A DNA stretch of 64,000 nucleotides from Albugo candida (lineage: Eukaryota; Oomycota; Peronosporomycetes; Albuginales; Albuginaceae), in contig CAJNAR010000030.1 of assembly GCA_905220665.1 (NCBI GenBank), positions 82,597-146,596 of the forward strand, read 5' to 3'. Below the pieces are notes generated by a model. That model made no database searches. It was not told where the DNA came from and saw only the letters and a list, made by a program, of their open reading frames with translations. The position numbers and the translations under genes are program-made. This document shows, one piece after another, positions 40,448 through 50,536 of the stretch (position 1 is the first letter of the stretch; each line of letters starts with the position of its first letter).

Positions 40448-42500
40448 TATAAGAAACTCCATGCTTTTGGTTGGTCGCTAATCCTTTCATCCAAAAATAG
40501 GTTGTCTGAAGAGACTTATGGACGAAGATCGTATGAGTACATAGTAATGATGCATTTTGACTTGTGTACACTATACTTACTCATACACGTTTTGATGCAG
40601 CGCTGGACACCACAATTCATTTAGTCATCAACGGAAATAAGAGTCCTTCTGGTATTAAAATAAAGAGGCTAATAAAGAGGTTTCTGGCAGAATGAAAGAT
40701 ACAAAGTCTGAAAGGTTATTGAATAAAAGAAACCTTGGTTTTCACTTGTTAAGTTCTCATAATTGTTGGGGATTTTACGAACATAGTAGAAAAGCTTCCT
40801 GAATTTGTTCACTCGGGATTTCTATAAATTAGGCTGTTTCAGGACCAAACTGGTTTTGTTCTTGAAAATTTGCTCACGTGTAAATTGCAAGTGCAATGTG
40901 CACAAAAGCTTGAACACTATGAAGGAGGAGTGATCAATTCAGTAATTATATTAATTCTACAGTTGAAAGACTTCAAGCTGCCAAGTCCACATCGAAATAC
41001 GTCAGATCTGACAGTATTTCGATGCTAATCGCTTGTGGAGGGACGAAGTGAAATCGATTCCTCGAACCGCGACGTCAGCCGATTAGCCAAGGTAAAAAGA
41101 AAATCAACATATCAGATAAGAAATCGAGCATATCAGGAATCATGACGTGTACGCAAAAGGAATCTATTTATGTGCTCTCATTTCTCTTATCTAATTTAAT
41201 AAAAATGCGAGAGCAATCAAAGCAAAAAATCATCAAGACAATTCAAGTGACACATATAGATTTATTTTACTTCGGATGCCACTGTATATTTCATATCCGA
41301 AATCGTCGCACCATCTTTCTGTTGCCTTAGTTGAGCGAGATTTGAGAAGTGTAATTACACTGTAAATTGCGCTGGCGTCCATTAAATTCCTGTGTAGATT
41401 TATCGTGATGCGTCTTGAAACTATTTCTTGAATTGTTCGACTACGTCACCAAGGTCTTTATCATGTCGCACAGCCATCTCTCGTATTATCCGCTCTCCGC
41501 TTTATCCGCTCTCCGCTTTAGACAAATGACTCTGGCGAGTCGCTGCATTTGCTTTGATCGGAATGGGTACTTAACAGCTTGCTATGTTCAACTCTTCATT
41601 ACGTGACTCTGGATGCACGTTTCCGATAAGTACGATGTTGCTAAAAATTCTCATACCGACAATTTAATAAACTGTCGAGCTTATGTTGACCCTCGCCGTG
41701 GTCAATGGCTTTCACTACTCCAAACTCTTTACGATAAGATTCATGTGCTTTATCGTATCGGATACACTGGCGATACCGACCATTACTTTTACATGCCAAT
41801 ATTTACGGAGATTCCTTTGTATACAGTGAGCCGTACTTAGCTCCCACCAAATTGTGCCGTAAGAGAAACTTGGCGCGTGCAGACACGTTCCTAACAATAG
41901 AGATCTTGATATAAAACGACATACCAATGCACTTTGTTATCTAACAGAGCAGACTCACAGATTTATGTGGTATATACATGAGCTCCTCTACTGAGGTTAC
42001 TGGCATCACAATTCTTCTATTTGATCCAATAAATTCTGTCGAGCGGAAGCTTGTGTGGAGTACGAGACGTCACGTCGACCATCTCGGGCGTCTTATCTGT
42101 TAAGCAACGGTGCGTAGTGAACAAGGTTGTAATATATATCAGGTCTGTCAATATTATCGCAATGTTGCACATTCTTTCGAATCGTATTCGCTGCAACTTG
42201 GCACAGGGTGCCACACTCTTTTTTCAATAATAGCACAAGAGAAATGATTTGTGTTTTATTATTGACGCGTTCATAGTCCGTTTGAATTGAGATTTCCAGT
42301 ACTTCACACTGAGCGAATTCGCAACAGGACGATTCGGATCGGAATATCGTTACGACGCGTGTATACTCAGCGAATTAACGTATCAACTATGCAACTCTTA
42401 GATCAAATGATCAGCGTGCACCTTTGCAAGTGTAAAATTGTCGAGTATTCATTTCTCATTTCTCATTTTGTCGGCTCGGAATTACTATAAAGAACTCATC
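40448..42500. other. Spacer between secreted paralogues 2 and 3
   Basis: 2.05 kb. The first 200 bp are the duplicated 3' flank. A near-perfect 35-nt inverted repeat sits at 40,990-41,024. TTATCCGCTCTCCGCTT is directly duplicated near 41,489-41,520. Several short open frames exist on both strands without signal peptides or family likeness. Nothing else supported. Confidence 0.5.
40990..41024. repeat. Inverted repeat (hairpin)
   Basis: CATCGAAATAC-GTCAGA / TCTGAC-A-GTATTTCGATG: a 17-bp stem with a single bulged A and almost no loop. It lies in noncoding DNA downstream of secreted paralogue 2. It could be a cruciform, a small-RNA source or a mobile-element end. Confidence 0.8.
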
Positions 42501-42686
42501 ATGCGCCGCCAATTTCTTCTGTGCGCCCTTGTGCTTGGAGCAATTCCCTCTTCAATCGCTGCTACGAAAAGTCGACATGCAAGTGATCCGTTAAATGCGG
42601 AATCAGAGCATCAACTGGAGAAAGATACAAAACTTGAACGCAAGTCTTGCTTTTCCAGTTTTGCATCATTTCTCAAGGGTTTTTAG
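42501..42686 (+). CDS. Small secreted protein, paralogue 3
   Basis: 61 residues. Signal peptide MRRQFLLCALVLGAIPSSIA, a charged mature part (KSRHASDPLNAESEHQLEKD) and the C-terminus KSCFSSFASFLKGF. It is more diverged than copies 1 and 2 but keeps MR.Q..(L/V)C.L.LG..P in the signal peptide and the CFS...FLKGF ending. The ATG is followed by CG as in the other copies. It is the shortest of the three. Same inferred class: candidate secreted effector, unknown target. Confidence 0.72.
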   Translation: MRRQFLLCALVLGAIPSSIAATKSRHASDPLNAESEHQLEKDTKLERKSCFSSFASFLKGF

Positions 42687-43890
42687 TATCCAAGTAGCCC
42701 GTGAAAGTTCGACTTACTGTTATTTGACCAATTCAAACAGGTATTTTCACATATGACTATCCTGGTGCGAAAGCTCAACTACGTCCTCAGTAAGTAAAAC
42801 CATTTTCATTTATGTATTTATAAGTTACTTATTTACGTTTATGTAGCATGGCCACGGCACATCATGATCGACAACAATTTGAATTCAATCGAAACTATTA
42901 GGTTCCAATCTCGTGCTGGATCACCGGTGATTTACAACTATCATCAGAATGCGGCGCTCATTTGTACGTCTTTGAAACTTTGTGGTTATCACTCTTTCAT
43001 CAGATTATAAATACATGCAGCTTAGAAATGCGCCATGATGCTTTATCGTTCGAGTGGAGCGGTTGATACACAAGAAATCCCCAAGAGCGTACCGAATTGA
43101 ATCTTGATATGTACTACAGTATTATCCGTTCCACCCGGCGAGAGGCCAGTATCAAGGTACACAACAGTACGACTCACTTTTACTTTGGTTTGCATTCTTC
43201 TGAATAAATCGTTATGTGGTCAACACCACATAGCAGACATCATTTGATTGGAGAGATTTTATTCTCTTCTCCCCATCGCTTCTTCACTAAAGATCAGAAG
43301 AATGTCAAGATTATACACATCTCCCCTTTCAGAATCGATTCAGTAAGCCGTCAATGCGCACTAGTGCACTAAATAGCATGTACATCGCACCTATCATACC
43401 ATCAGTCGATATCTCATGGTATACACCAAAAGGTATACGACTCGACGACGTACACACGCCCTAAAACCGTTAGTTAGCGTTTTATTCACTACAGTCACAT
43501 CCCACGGAACCTTGCTGTTTTTTACTATTATTTCCATCTTTTTCAACTCCAAGTTACGATCAAACGGTACGATTACCTTTTCTTAACTGATCTCACTTGT
43601 CTTAAAATCGTGCGCACCATAAAGCACCTTGTCTACCACTATTCCTTCTGCATTTCCACCAATCCCTTCATCCCCACTTTCACAATCTCGCAATTCGAAA
43701 CCTCGTGAACCCTATACATGCTCTTTTTTTTATATCGAACAAACTACGCCACTTCCATAAACAAGAAAGAATCCATTTATATCAACTCGATCGTCTCATT
43801 GTCTTTGAATGGTTGTAAATCCTCCGCTGCTCCATAATCCATTCATTTTACTATACGTCTGACAAATACTCACTTTCCTTTTCCATCGGA
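42687..43890. other. Spacer before the large repeat protein
   Basis: 1.2 kb. TTCAAACAGGTATTTTCAC occurs at about 42,732. A short ATGTGGT-CAAC-ACCACAT hairpin is near 43,214-43,231. The last 300 bp are pyrimidine-rich, probably promoter and leader of the gene at 43,891. No gene seen. Confidence 0.5.
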
Positions 43891-46800
43891 ATGCGGCACG
43901 AGAAGCTCATTTTCGCCGCATTGGCGCTCCGCCAAGCCACCAGCCAGTATTTCAACCTCCATCTCACTCCGCATTGGAATCTCTACATGAAATTCCAAAT
44001 CGATGATCTTCCGCATGGAGACGCATCGACCTCAAATACTCGCACCACTCACAATCCCGATCCCTCAAATACTCAAAGCGCATTTGCGAATTCCGCAAAT
44101 GACGTAAAAGTGAAAGCCGCATTCCATTCATTCCACGGCGATTACGATTGTCACGAACAAGGTCTTGATGTCGAATTCCCTGCTACGCAACATGACATTG
44201 CCTATTATGTACCAATGCAAGATGTAGAACCCGTAGAGCGTCCAAAAAAAAGTAAAAGCGATGAGAGGGATAGAAGTGGAGATGCTGCTGCTGATGATGA
44301 TGGAGGACGGGTCATGGAGAACACTCGGACAGAAGAGGCTTCATCGAGTGCGTCTGCTAAATCGAAAGGCAAAGCTGTTGCATCGGGAAAACCAGCAAGA
44401 CCGCGTCAGCCAAGGAAACAGACCGCTCCTGCGGAAAATCCTTCCGATCAACCACCTGCACCAAAACCGCGTCAGCCACGTGGTCGAAAAAAAACACAAA
44501 CAGATAATACGGCACCGATTGATCCGACGTCCTACACACCACAACATCCTTGGCCAAATACGCTACAACATCATCCGTTTGGCGACAATACTGCATTTCC
44601 AAGTGGATCCAATGTTCCATTGTATCAGAATACGGGGACACAAGCGATGAATGTAGATGCAACAAATTGGCAGCCATATCATCCTCATGAACAAATGGGT
44701 GGTTCCGATGCTGCGCAACATAATCAATTTACTGATATTCCGGCGACCCATATTGATGGAATGAATGCGGATAGTTTCCAATCATTTGATACGGGTCAAC
44801 CTCGATTCACTAACATACTGAATAGTGGCTGGGAAAATTCTGGATCGAACCCACTGCATGGTGATACGGATTCTGTTTCGTCGAGAAGTGGTCGACGAGG
44901 TTCCAATATACAGCCGCCGAGTCCGTCTTCAAGTACTTTATCGAGAGATCGAAGAAGTGCAAATCTCCAACAATATAATGATATGTGGGGGACACTGCAT
45001 CAAGGGACAAGTAATGCTGGCCACTATTCCGATACGCAATTCCAGCATCCAAGTCCAGGTCTAAGTACAGCTACTTTTGATAACGACATTGCTGCATTTG
45101 CTCAAAACAATCAACAAAGAATGCCCAATAGTCCTCGTATCGATTACAATCCCGATACACCAACTTCGAGTATCGGTGGAATGCCTTTCGGTGCAATGCT
45201 CAATCATCCGAATGTGCATGGAATGTCTGGACATGCAAGTGTACCAGCGAGTCCTTTCGACTGGGGGTTGCTACAAAATTGGATGGGTGGTGATGGCACC
45301 ACTGATAATTTGGGATTATACGATCCCGATACTCCAGGTGGGCACTCGTATCGTGATACCGGACATACGCTTGATGCTCAAGCAGTAAGTCATGGAGTTG
45401 ACGCCCACGCTGGTACTCATACTGCTCCGAATATGCCTCGACCAGATACTCCTAGCTATAACCTCGATGATATAGAAGACAATTGGAATCTCGATACTCC
45501 ACATCGCGATACGGCAACGTCACGTCACCGTGGATCTATGGGAAATGGTATGCTGAATACAGCTTCAGCGCATGATCCGAATTCAGTCGTATATGATTCC
45601 AACGCTTTTACTCATAATGATCCATACACACCATCATACTCGAATATGAATATGGATTCCGGCTACCACAATATGTTGCATGGAGCCGATATGGATCCTA
45701 ATCAGTTTTCTTCACTCTATCCCAACGATTTTGATCCTCATTTCGATCCAAACTCGTTTGCCGGACACTCCCAGCGGTCTCTAAATCCTTCTTCATCACA
45801 CGCTCCACCCGACCATAGCCAAAGCCTTTATCACGAGGATGCATTATCGGGTTTAAATGACCGATTTACTGCTCCGTTTTCGCAAATACGACGAACCCAA
45901 CGACGTCTTACACCAAATCAAAGCGCAGAGACCGATCCAATACAGCGACATCACGCATCTCCATCGGATTCTGAAAGGCCATTCACTCTGTCGGACACAG
46001 TGCAGTCGCACTCGCGCGCTTCTGACGTCCGAAATCTGATGGATTCAATGGAATACCATCACACTAATCCGATGAATCCGTATGGAGACCATCATTCGGA
46101 TCCGATAAATCTATATGGAGACCAACATTCGGATCCGATGAATCTATATGGAGACCAACATTCGGATCCGATGAATCTATATGGAGACCATCATTTTCAT
46201 GCGATGAATCCAAATGGAGACCATCATTCTCATGCGATGAATCCAAATGGAGACCATCATTCTCATGCGACGAATCCTAATAGAGATCATCATTCTGTTC
46301 CGATGAATCCGTATTGTCGGGAGAGCACGCACACGATGGAAATCGACGCAAGAGCTGTGGAGATTCTGAGAACCAATAAATATATCATTCCGGATCGTCA
46401 TAATCCCAGAAATTTTGCTGTCAACCTCGCATTTATCAGGCAGTACCCTCGATCCGTTTTTTTCCAGTGGGGATATAAAACTTCACCGTCACTTACACCT
46501 GTTGATGAAGAAGAATCACTAAAAATCCAAGAAAATCAAAAAGTGATCACAGTTCATCCAGTGTACATCAGCAACCTCGAAACTATGGGCGCTCTTACGG
46601 CTATGGTAGAAAGCGCTAACATTAACATCTTTAAATTCAGAATTCGAGACTCACTCCGAGACCCAGATTTTCCAAAGTATGCACTGGATGAAAAAGAGTT
46701 TACTTTGATGGAGCTAAGTGAAGCTACCACTCCGATTTCCTTTGACTTTGGTTCTGTATTTACATTCATTCCGAGAGAAGCGTTTGAATTTTTTATCAAG

Positions 46801-47670
46801 CATTTGGTAGGAAGGGCACCAGAGAAAGAAGACGATGTTGTCCATCTCGAAGATTGTCATATCAATGACATCGCGCCAATCATTAAAGCAGAGATCGAAG
46901 CGAGTTATGTGATTGAACTTACAGTTGAAGAATATCTTATCCAAAATGGGAATGGGGGATGTACAGTTGCACTTCGCCCAAATAAAGCCGGTGTCTGGAA
47001 ATTTGGAGCAGCACTTGCGAAACGGTACTCGATACTTGTGAATAACGGAAAGTTTGAAGACCACCAAGCACCTCGTTCCAGTTACCTGGCGTTTACCTTA
47101 GTTCAACAAAAAAAAGAAACATTCATTCCTAAGGAAATTTTACCGCCACCACCGCCATCACCAGAGCCAATGCATGAAGTAGGACTTGCGAATCGACAAT
47201 ATGCTGACGATGGTGGAGGGGGACACGCGCATATGCAAGTGCAACCGAATGCGATCGTTCAACCTCCTCATTTCCCGCAGCAACGAATCGTGCATGAACA
47301 TTTCCCACCCTATTTTCTAGATAACTACGTACCAGGAGGCGCAGTCCTAAATTTCCATCAACTAGACCAACAAAACCAAGTGCCTAATGTACCAACACAT
47401 TATGTTGTCGATTCCGGACACGGCCAACACGATGACTCTGATAATGTAGACATGGATGTGGCCACTCTTCCAGAGACAGTGACTCCAATCCCAGATGCAG
47501 AAGTAGGAGATACAACGAAAAAAAGAGGTCGTCGGGTATCAGGCTCAGCGCCAAGTAGAGGTCGTACGGCACCGAAAACAGCCTTGACGACGCAACAGGG
47601 TGATGACGCATCGGCATCAAACTTGGCGCCCAAACCAGCTCGTGGGAGAAAGAAGAAGAATCAAGACTAA
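43891..47670 (+). CDS. Large Asn/His/Asp-rich repeat protein with AT-hook-like motifs, unknown
   Basis: 1,259 residues, single exon. The first 20 residues (MRHEKLIFAALALRQATSQ) could be a weak signal peptide. Residues ~120-220 and the last ~60 are basic with AT-hook-like patches (PRQPRGRKK, KKRGRRVSG, PARGRKKKNQD). Between lies a very long low-complexity stretch rich in Asn, His, Asp, Pro, Ser and Tyr, with 11-residue tandem repeats at 46,069-46,314. Residues ~810-1,080 look like a folded domain (from IDARAVEILRTNKYIIPDRH to LTVEEYLIQNGNGGC), with no family I recognise. It could be a nuclear DNA-binding protein of the organism or a secreted, host-nucleus-directed one; the sequence does not decide. 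Confidence 0.75.
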   Translation: MRHEKLIFAALALRQATSQYFNLHLTPHWNLYMKFQIDDLPHGDASTSNTRTTHNPDPSNTQSAFANSANDVKVKAAFHSFHGDYDCHEQGLDVEFPATQHDIAYYVPMQDVEPVERPKKSKSDERDRSGDAAADDDGGRVMENTRTEEASSSASAKSKGKAVASGKPARPRQPRKQTAPAENPSDQPPAPKPRQPRGRKKTQTDNTAPIDPTSYTPQHPWPNTLQHHPFGDNTAFPSGSNVPLYQNTGTQAMNVDATNWQPYHPHEQMGGSDAAQHNQFTDIPATHIDGMNADSFQSFDTGQPRFTNILNSGWENSGSNPLHGDTDSVSSRSGRRGSNIQPPSPSSSTLSRDRRSANLQQYNDMWGTLHQGTSNAGHYSDTQFQHPSPGLSTATFDNDIAAFAQNNQQRMPNSPRIDYNPDTPTSSIGGMPFGAMLNHPNVHGMSGHASVPASPFDWGLLQNWMGGDGTTDNLGLYDPDTPGGHSYRDTGHTLDAQAVSHGVDAHAGTHTAPNMPRPDTPSYNLDDIEDNWNLDTPHRDTATSRHRGSMGNGMLNTASAHDPNSVVYDSNAFTHNDPYTPSYSNMNMDSGYHNMLHGADMDPNQFSSLYPNDFDPHFDPNSFAGHSQRSLNPSSSHAPPDHSQSLYHEDALSGLNDRFTAPFSQIRRTQRRLTPNQSAETDPIQRHHASPSDSERPFTLSDTVQSHSRASDVRNLMDSMEYHHTNPMNPYGDHHSDPINLYGDQHSDPMNLYGDQHSDPMNLYGDHHFHAMNPNGDHHSHAMNPNGDHHSHATNPNRDHHSVPMNPYCRESTHTMEIDARAVEILRTNKYIIPDRHNPRNFAVNLAFIRQYPRSVFFQWGYKTSPSLTPVDEEESLKIQENQKVITVHPVYISNLETMGALTAMVESANINIFKFRIRDSLRDPDFPKYALDEKEFTLMELSEATTPISFDFGSVFTFIPREAFEFFIKHLVGRAPEKEDDVVHLEDCHINDIAPIIKAEIEASYVIELTVEEYLIQNGNGGCTVALRPNKAGVWKFGAALAKRYSILVNNGKFEDHQAPRSSYLAFTLVQQKKETFIPKEILPPPPPSPEPMHEVGLANRQYADDGGGGHAHMQVQPNAIVQPPHFPQQRIVHEHFPPYFLDNYVPGGAVLNFHQLDQQNQVPNVPTHYVVDSGHGQHDDSDNVDMDVATLPETVTPIPDAEVGDTTKKRGRRVSGSAPSRGRTAPKTALTTQQGDDASASNLAPKPARGRKKKNQD
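46069..46314 (+). repeat. Seven and a half 33-nt tandem repeats in the large protein
   Basis: Units read P(M/I)N(P/L)YGD(H/Q)HSD, then drift to AMNPNGDHHSH. Neighbouring units are nearly identical in DNA, so the array is young and likely variable in copy number. Confidence 0.92.
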
Positions 47671-47704
47671 TAGGTTTTTTCAATGGGCTCAGATAAGCTA
47701 ACGG

Positions 47705-47708
<4 letters not shown>

Positions 47709-47735
<27 letters not shown>
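47709..47735. repeat. 27-nt T homopolymer
   Basis: Uninterrupted T run 39 bp after the stop of the large repeat protein, much longer than any other homopolymer here. Read on the minus strand it is a poly(A) tract lying 135 bp past the tRNA-Lys 3' end, so a tRNA-derived retroelement tail is one possible origin; replication slippage is another. Confidence 0.9.
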
Positions 47736-47869
47736 CGGATGTGCGATTTGTGATACTAATAAAAGAATCGAATGAAGAAAACTGATGAAAGTTCATTTCT
47801 TTTCGGTAGGAACGTGTCCGTTACAATGGCGTCACTAACAAACGGTAAAAATAAATGAACACAAACGAT

Positions 47870-47942
47870 TGCCCACCGTGGGGCTCGAACCCACGACCAC
47901 AAGATTAAGAGTCTTGCGCTCTACCAACTGAGCTAGACAGGC
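47870..47942 (-). tRNA. tRNA-Lys (CUU)
   Basis: 73 nt on the minus strand folding as a standard tRNA: acceptor GCCTGTC/GGTGGGC (three G-U pairs), D arm AGCTCAGTTGGTAGAGC, anticodon arm CAAGA-CTCTTAA-TCTTG with anticodon CTT, T arm GTGGG-TTCGAGC-CCCAC and discriminator A. A and B boxes are intact. A T5 run at 47,847-47,851, about 19 nt past the 3' end, fits RNA polymerase III termination. The wobble-rich acceptor stem is slightly unusual but acceptable. The LINE begins about 20-90 bp upstream of its 5' end. Confidence 0.93.
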
Positions 47943-48034
47943 ACTTCTCAATTTGCCGGCTACTAAGTAACGGGCCAATTTAGTAAAAACAACTCGAAAA
48001 AACAACTTTTTTCAACTCCTTCCTCTCGAAAACA

Positions 48035-50536
48035 ATGGTTCAAGTCGACATATCGACACAACCCAGGGTGCTAGCGTCCACTTGTAGTGACGTGGCAACC
48101 CTCATGAGTCACCCAGCCTTGGGTGATTGCATGATTGTTGATGCGTCATCACCCCTGTGTGATGACGTGGAAAGTACCCCCACCCCCAGTGTGACGGTAC
48201 AGGTTCATACCGGTACTACCCGAGTCGGATCTGATACCGGTGGTACATGCGGTACTGTCGTTGCCTCGTCACAGGGTGACCCAAAGGCAACTGCAAGTGT
48301 GGACGACACTAAAAGTCCCACGCTTGCTGACCTTATCAAGTCACAGGAGTCCTTGCGTAAGGACCAGGCTAGAGCTCGAGCGAAATTTCGCGTAGAGCTC
48401 GCAAAGCCGAAAGCCTCGGATATCGAGGCTATATTGCAGCTATATGCTGATGGGGAGCACCCGGATTGGTCGGTTCTGTCTGCTAAATTGGAAGCAGCAA
48501 GACCTTTCCAAATCCGGAAAGCAACCTTCCCGATGGTCTTGGAGACGGGCCAGTCCTTGACCCGTACTCCAAATGGAAAAATACTAACATCCCTGATGCG
48601 AGACCACGGTAATCCGGTTTTTGAAAGCCTACTGGAGAGCCGGTCAATCGCTCAGGTGTCCAAAATGCCTGGGGGAAACATCAGAGTGATGGTCACCGCA
48701 GCGGATGCCTGCCAACAGTTGGAGTGTCAGCCGGTGACTATCCTTGGGGAAAAGTATTTTTTTCGAGAGTTTGATACTCTTGAAACAAAGTACTACCTCG
48801 ATGTTTTCGGCGTAGGCGTGGAGGAAGAACGGAACAACATTCTCCGTGCTCTTCACCAACTAGGATGTCAAGTGGTGTATGACACCTTCCGCGAGACGAT
48901 TCCCACAAAGGCAGTGGTGATGTCGACTTGGAGAGTCTACTTTGGCTGCTCAACGTGTCCCCAACAACTGGTTAGAGTTGGTAAAGTGATTGAACAAATC
49001 GCTTACGACAAACAGCTCTACCCAGTACGGGGTAAGAATGCTCCTATTCCAACGGAACGACCACGTTTTGGTCAACGTGGTCCTTACTGCTTGGATTTGG
49101 GTGCTGCAATATACACGGGAACACGGCAACAACCAAAGGAAAACAAAAAGAAAAACACAAAACAACCAAACACAACTCACACTCAGCCTCAGAATCAAAA
49201 GCAAGCAAAATCGCAACAAGAAAAACAAAAACAAACAACCGCGCCATCGGCAGTCGTGGTGGTCCCAAAAAAGGTGGAGAAGCCAATTCAAATTCAGGAA
49301 TTGGAGACGAGGCGACCGGAGCGCAAAAATTCCGACCAAATTTCGTTGGAGCTCAACAGTCCTCCCTCTATCTCACCACCAGGGTCACCAGACTTATCAC
49401 AGACCACTCCCCCCATCCTACATTTAAAAAGTCAATCATCTTCCCATCCACGGGTGGAGAAGGATGGTGACACATACATGCAGTTGGCATGGACGCGAGG
49501 AAAGCGTAATCGAACTGAGCCGTTCGACCAAATGGTTTCCAATGCACCACCTCGTGCGCTCCCAACGTTGGCGACAAGCAATTACTTTGCTGTGCTCGCA
49601 ACCATGGAGGTGGATGTCGAAGAAGTTCAAGCGGTTGCCAATCCGGCGCATGGCAATCGCATTCAAATTATTCCCGTGAAAGCACGGATGCCAAAAGAGG
49701 TAGCCACTTCGAAAGAGGCGGCACACTTTTATAAGAAGCGTCATACAACGGTGGAAAAAGCAGAGCGACCAACTCGAATTGGTGAAATCGGAGAGCTCAT
49801 GGAAATGGATTCCAAAAATGCACTCCACCAGCTTCGACCGGACAAGCTGGTCCAAGCCGATGCGTGCATCCCACATGTGCGTAGGCTGGTACAATTTTGT
49901 ACTAACCCGGACCAAATCATCCGGGCAGCATTAGATCATCCCATCACCATGCATGGGGTGCTTATTTCATGCATGGAGTCGAATGATCCTGCGTTGGACG
50001 AAGTAGCACATCTACTTCTCATCAATCGCGTTTTTGCAGCGCACAATCTCGGCGAAGATGTCACATTTACGACGCGATGGAATCGCCACGTTGGTGGAAA
50101 AGTTCCCTCCAAGAGAGCTGTATTGTTCGAGAAAGTGATGCCTTGGTGGAGGTCAGTGCCGGACACTGTTCACGGTTTGACTCGGGCGACCAAAGCTCTC
50201 GCATTATTGGAATTGTTATTTATGTCTACTGCCCCGACATTTTACACAAACGATCACTGGATCCACTATCTCACCGATAGACCAGTGATCTGGATTCCGG
50301 GTCACCATTGTCGTTTACTCCCCATCAATGTGCTTATCTTGTTGTTACGCTCCGACGTGGGCATAAAGTGTTGGTCGCAATGGTTTGGTGGTAAATGGCA
50401 AGGACTTCTCTGTGGCGATATCGGCGAGCTCTCAGTCAATCTCAGTTTTTTCCCTGAAGAGAAAGCAACACTTCACCTCTCAAAAGAAGATGGTGAAATG
50501 AGGTTGATTGCCGGTCCACTTCAGCGTGAATGCTAA
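48035..50536 (+). CDS. LINE ORF1 protein
   Basis: 833 residues from ATG 48035, no internal stops. It is the first ORF of the element. The N-terminal 90 residues are Ser/Thr/Val-rich. Around residues 190-330 is a compact domain (VYFGCSTCPQQLVRVGKVIE) which may be the RNA-binding part. A Lys/Gln/Asn-rich linker (residues ~355-420) and a Ser/Pro tract follow, then a C-terminal domain of about 330 residues. No CCHC zinc knuckle or obvious RRM was found. ORF1 proteins coat the retroelement RNA. The stop codon (TAA at 50,534) lies 29 nt inside ORF2. Confidence 0.85.
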   Translation: MVQVDISTQPRVLASTCSDVATLMSHPALGDCMIVDASSPLCDDVESTPTPSVTVQVHTGTTRVGSDTGGTCGTVVASSQGDPKATASVDDTKSPTLADLIKSQESLRKDQARARAKFRVELAKPKASDIEAILQLYADGEHPDWSVLSAKLEAARPFQIRKATFPMVLETGQSLTRTPNGKILTSLMRDHGNPVFESLLESRSIAQVSKMPGGNIRVMVTAADACQQLECQPVTILGEKYFFREFDTLETKYYLDVFGVGVEEERNNILRALHQLGCQVVYDTFRETIPTKAVVMSTWRVYFGCSTCPQQLVRVGKVIEQIAYDKQLYPVRGKNAPIPTERPRFGQRGPYCLDLGAAIYTGTRQQPKENKKKNTKQPNTTHTQPQNQKQAKSQQEKQKQTTAPSAVVVVPKKVEKPIQIQELETRRPERKNSDQISLELNSPPSISPPGSPDLSQTTPPILHLKSQSSSHPRVEKDGDTYMQLAWTRGKRNRTEPFDQMVSNAPPRALPTLATSNYFAVLATMEVDVEEVQAVANPAHGNRIQIIPVKARMPKEVATSKEAAHFYKKRHTTVEKAERPTRIGEIGELMEMDSKNALHQLRPDKLVQADACIPHVRRLVQFCTNPDQIIRAALDHPITMHGVLISCMESNDPALDEVAHLLLINRVFAAHNLGEDVTFTTRWNRHVGGKVPSKRAVLFEKVMPWWRSVPDTVHGLTRATKALALLELLFMSTAPTFYTNDHWIHYLTDRPVIWIPGHHCRLLPINVLILLLRSDVGIKCWSQWFGGKWQGLLCGDIGELSVNLSFFPEEKATLHLSKEDGEMRLIAGPLQREC

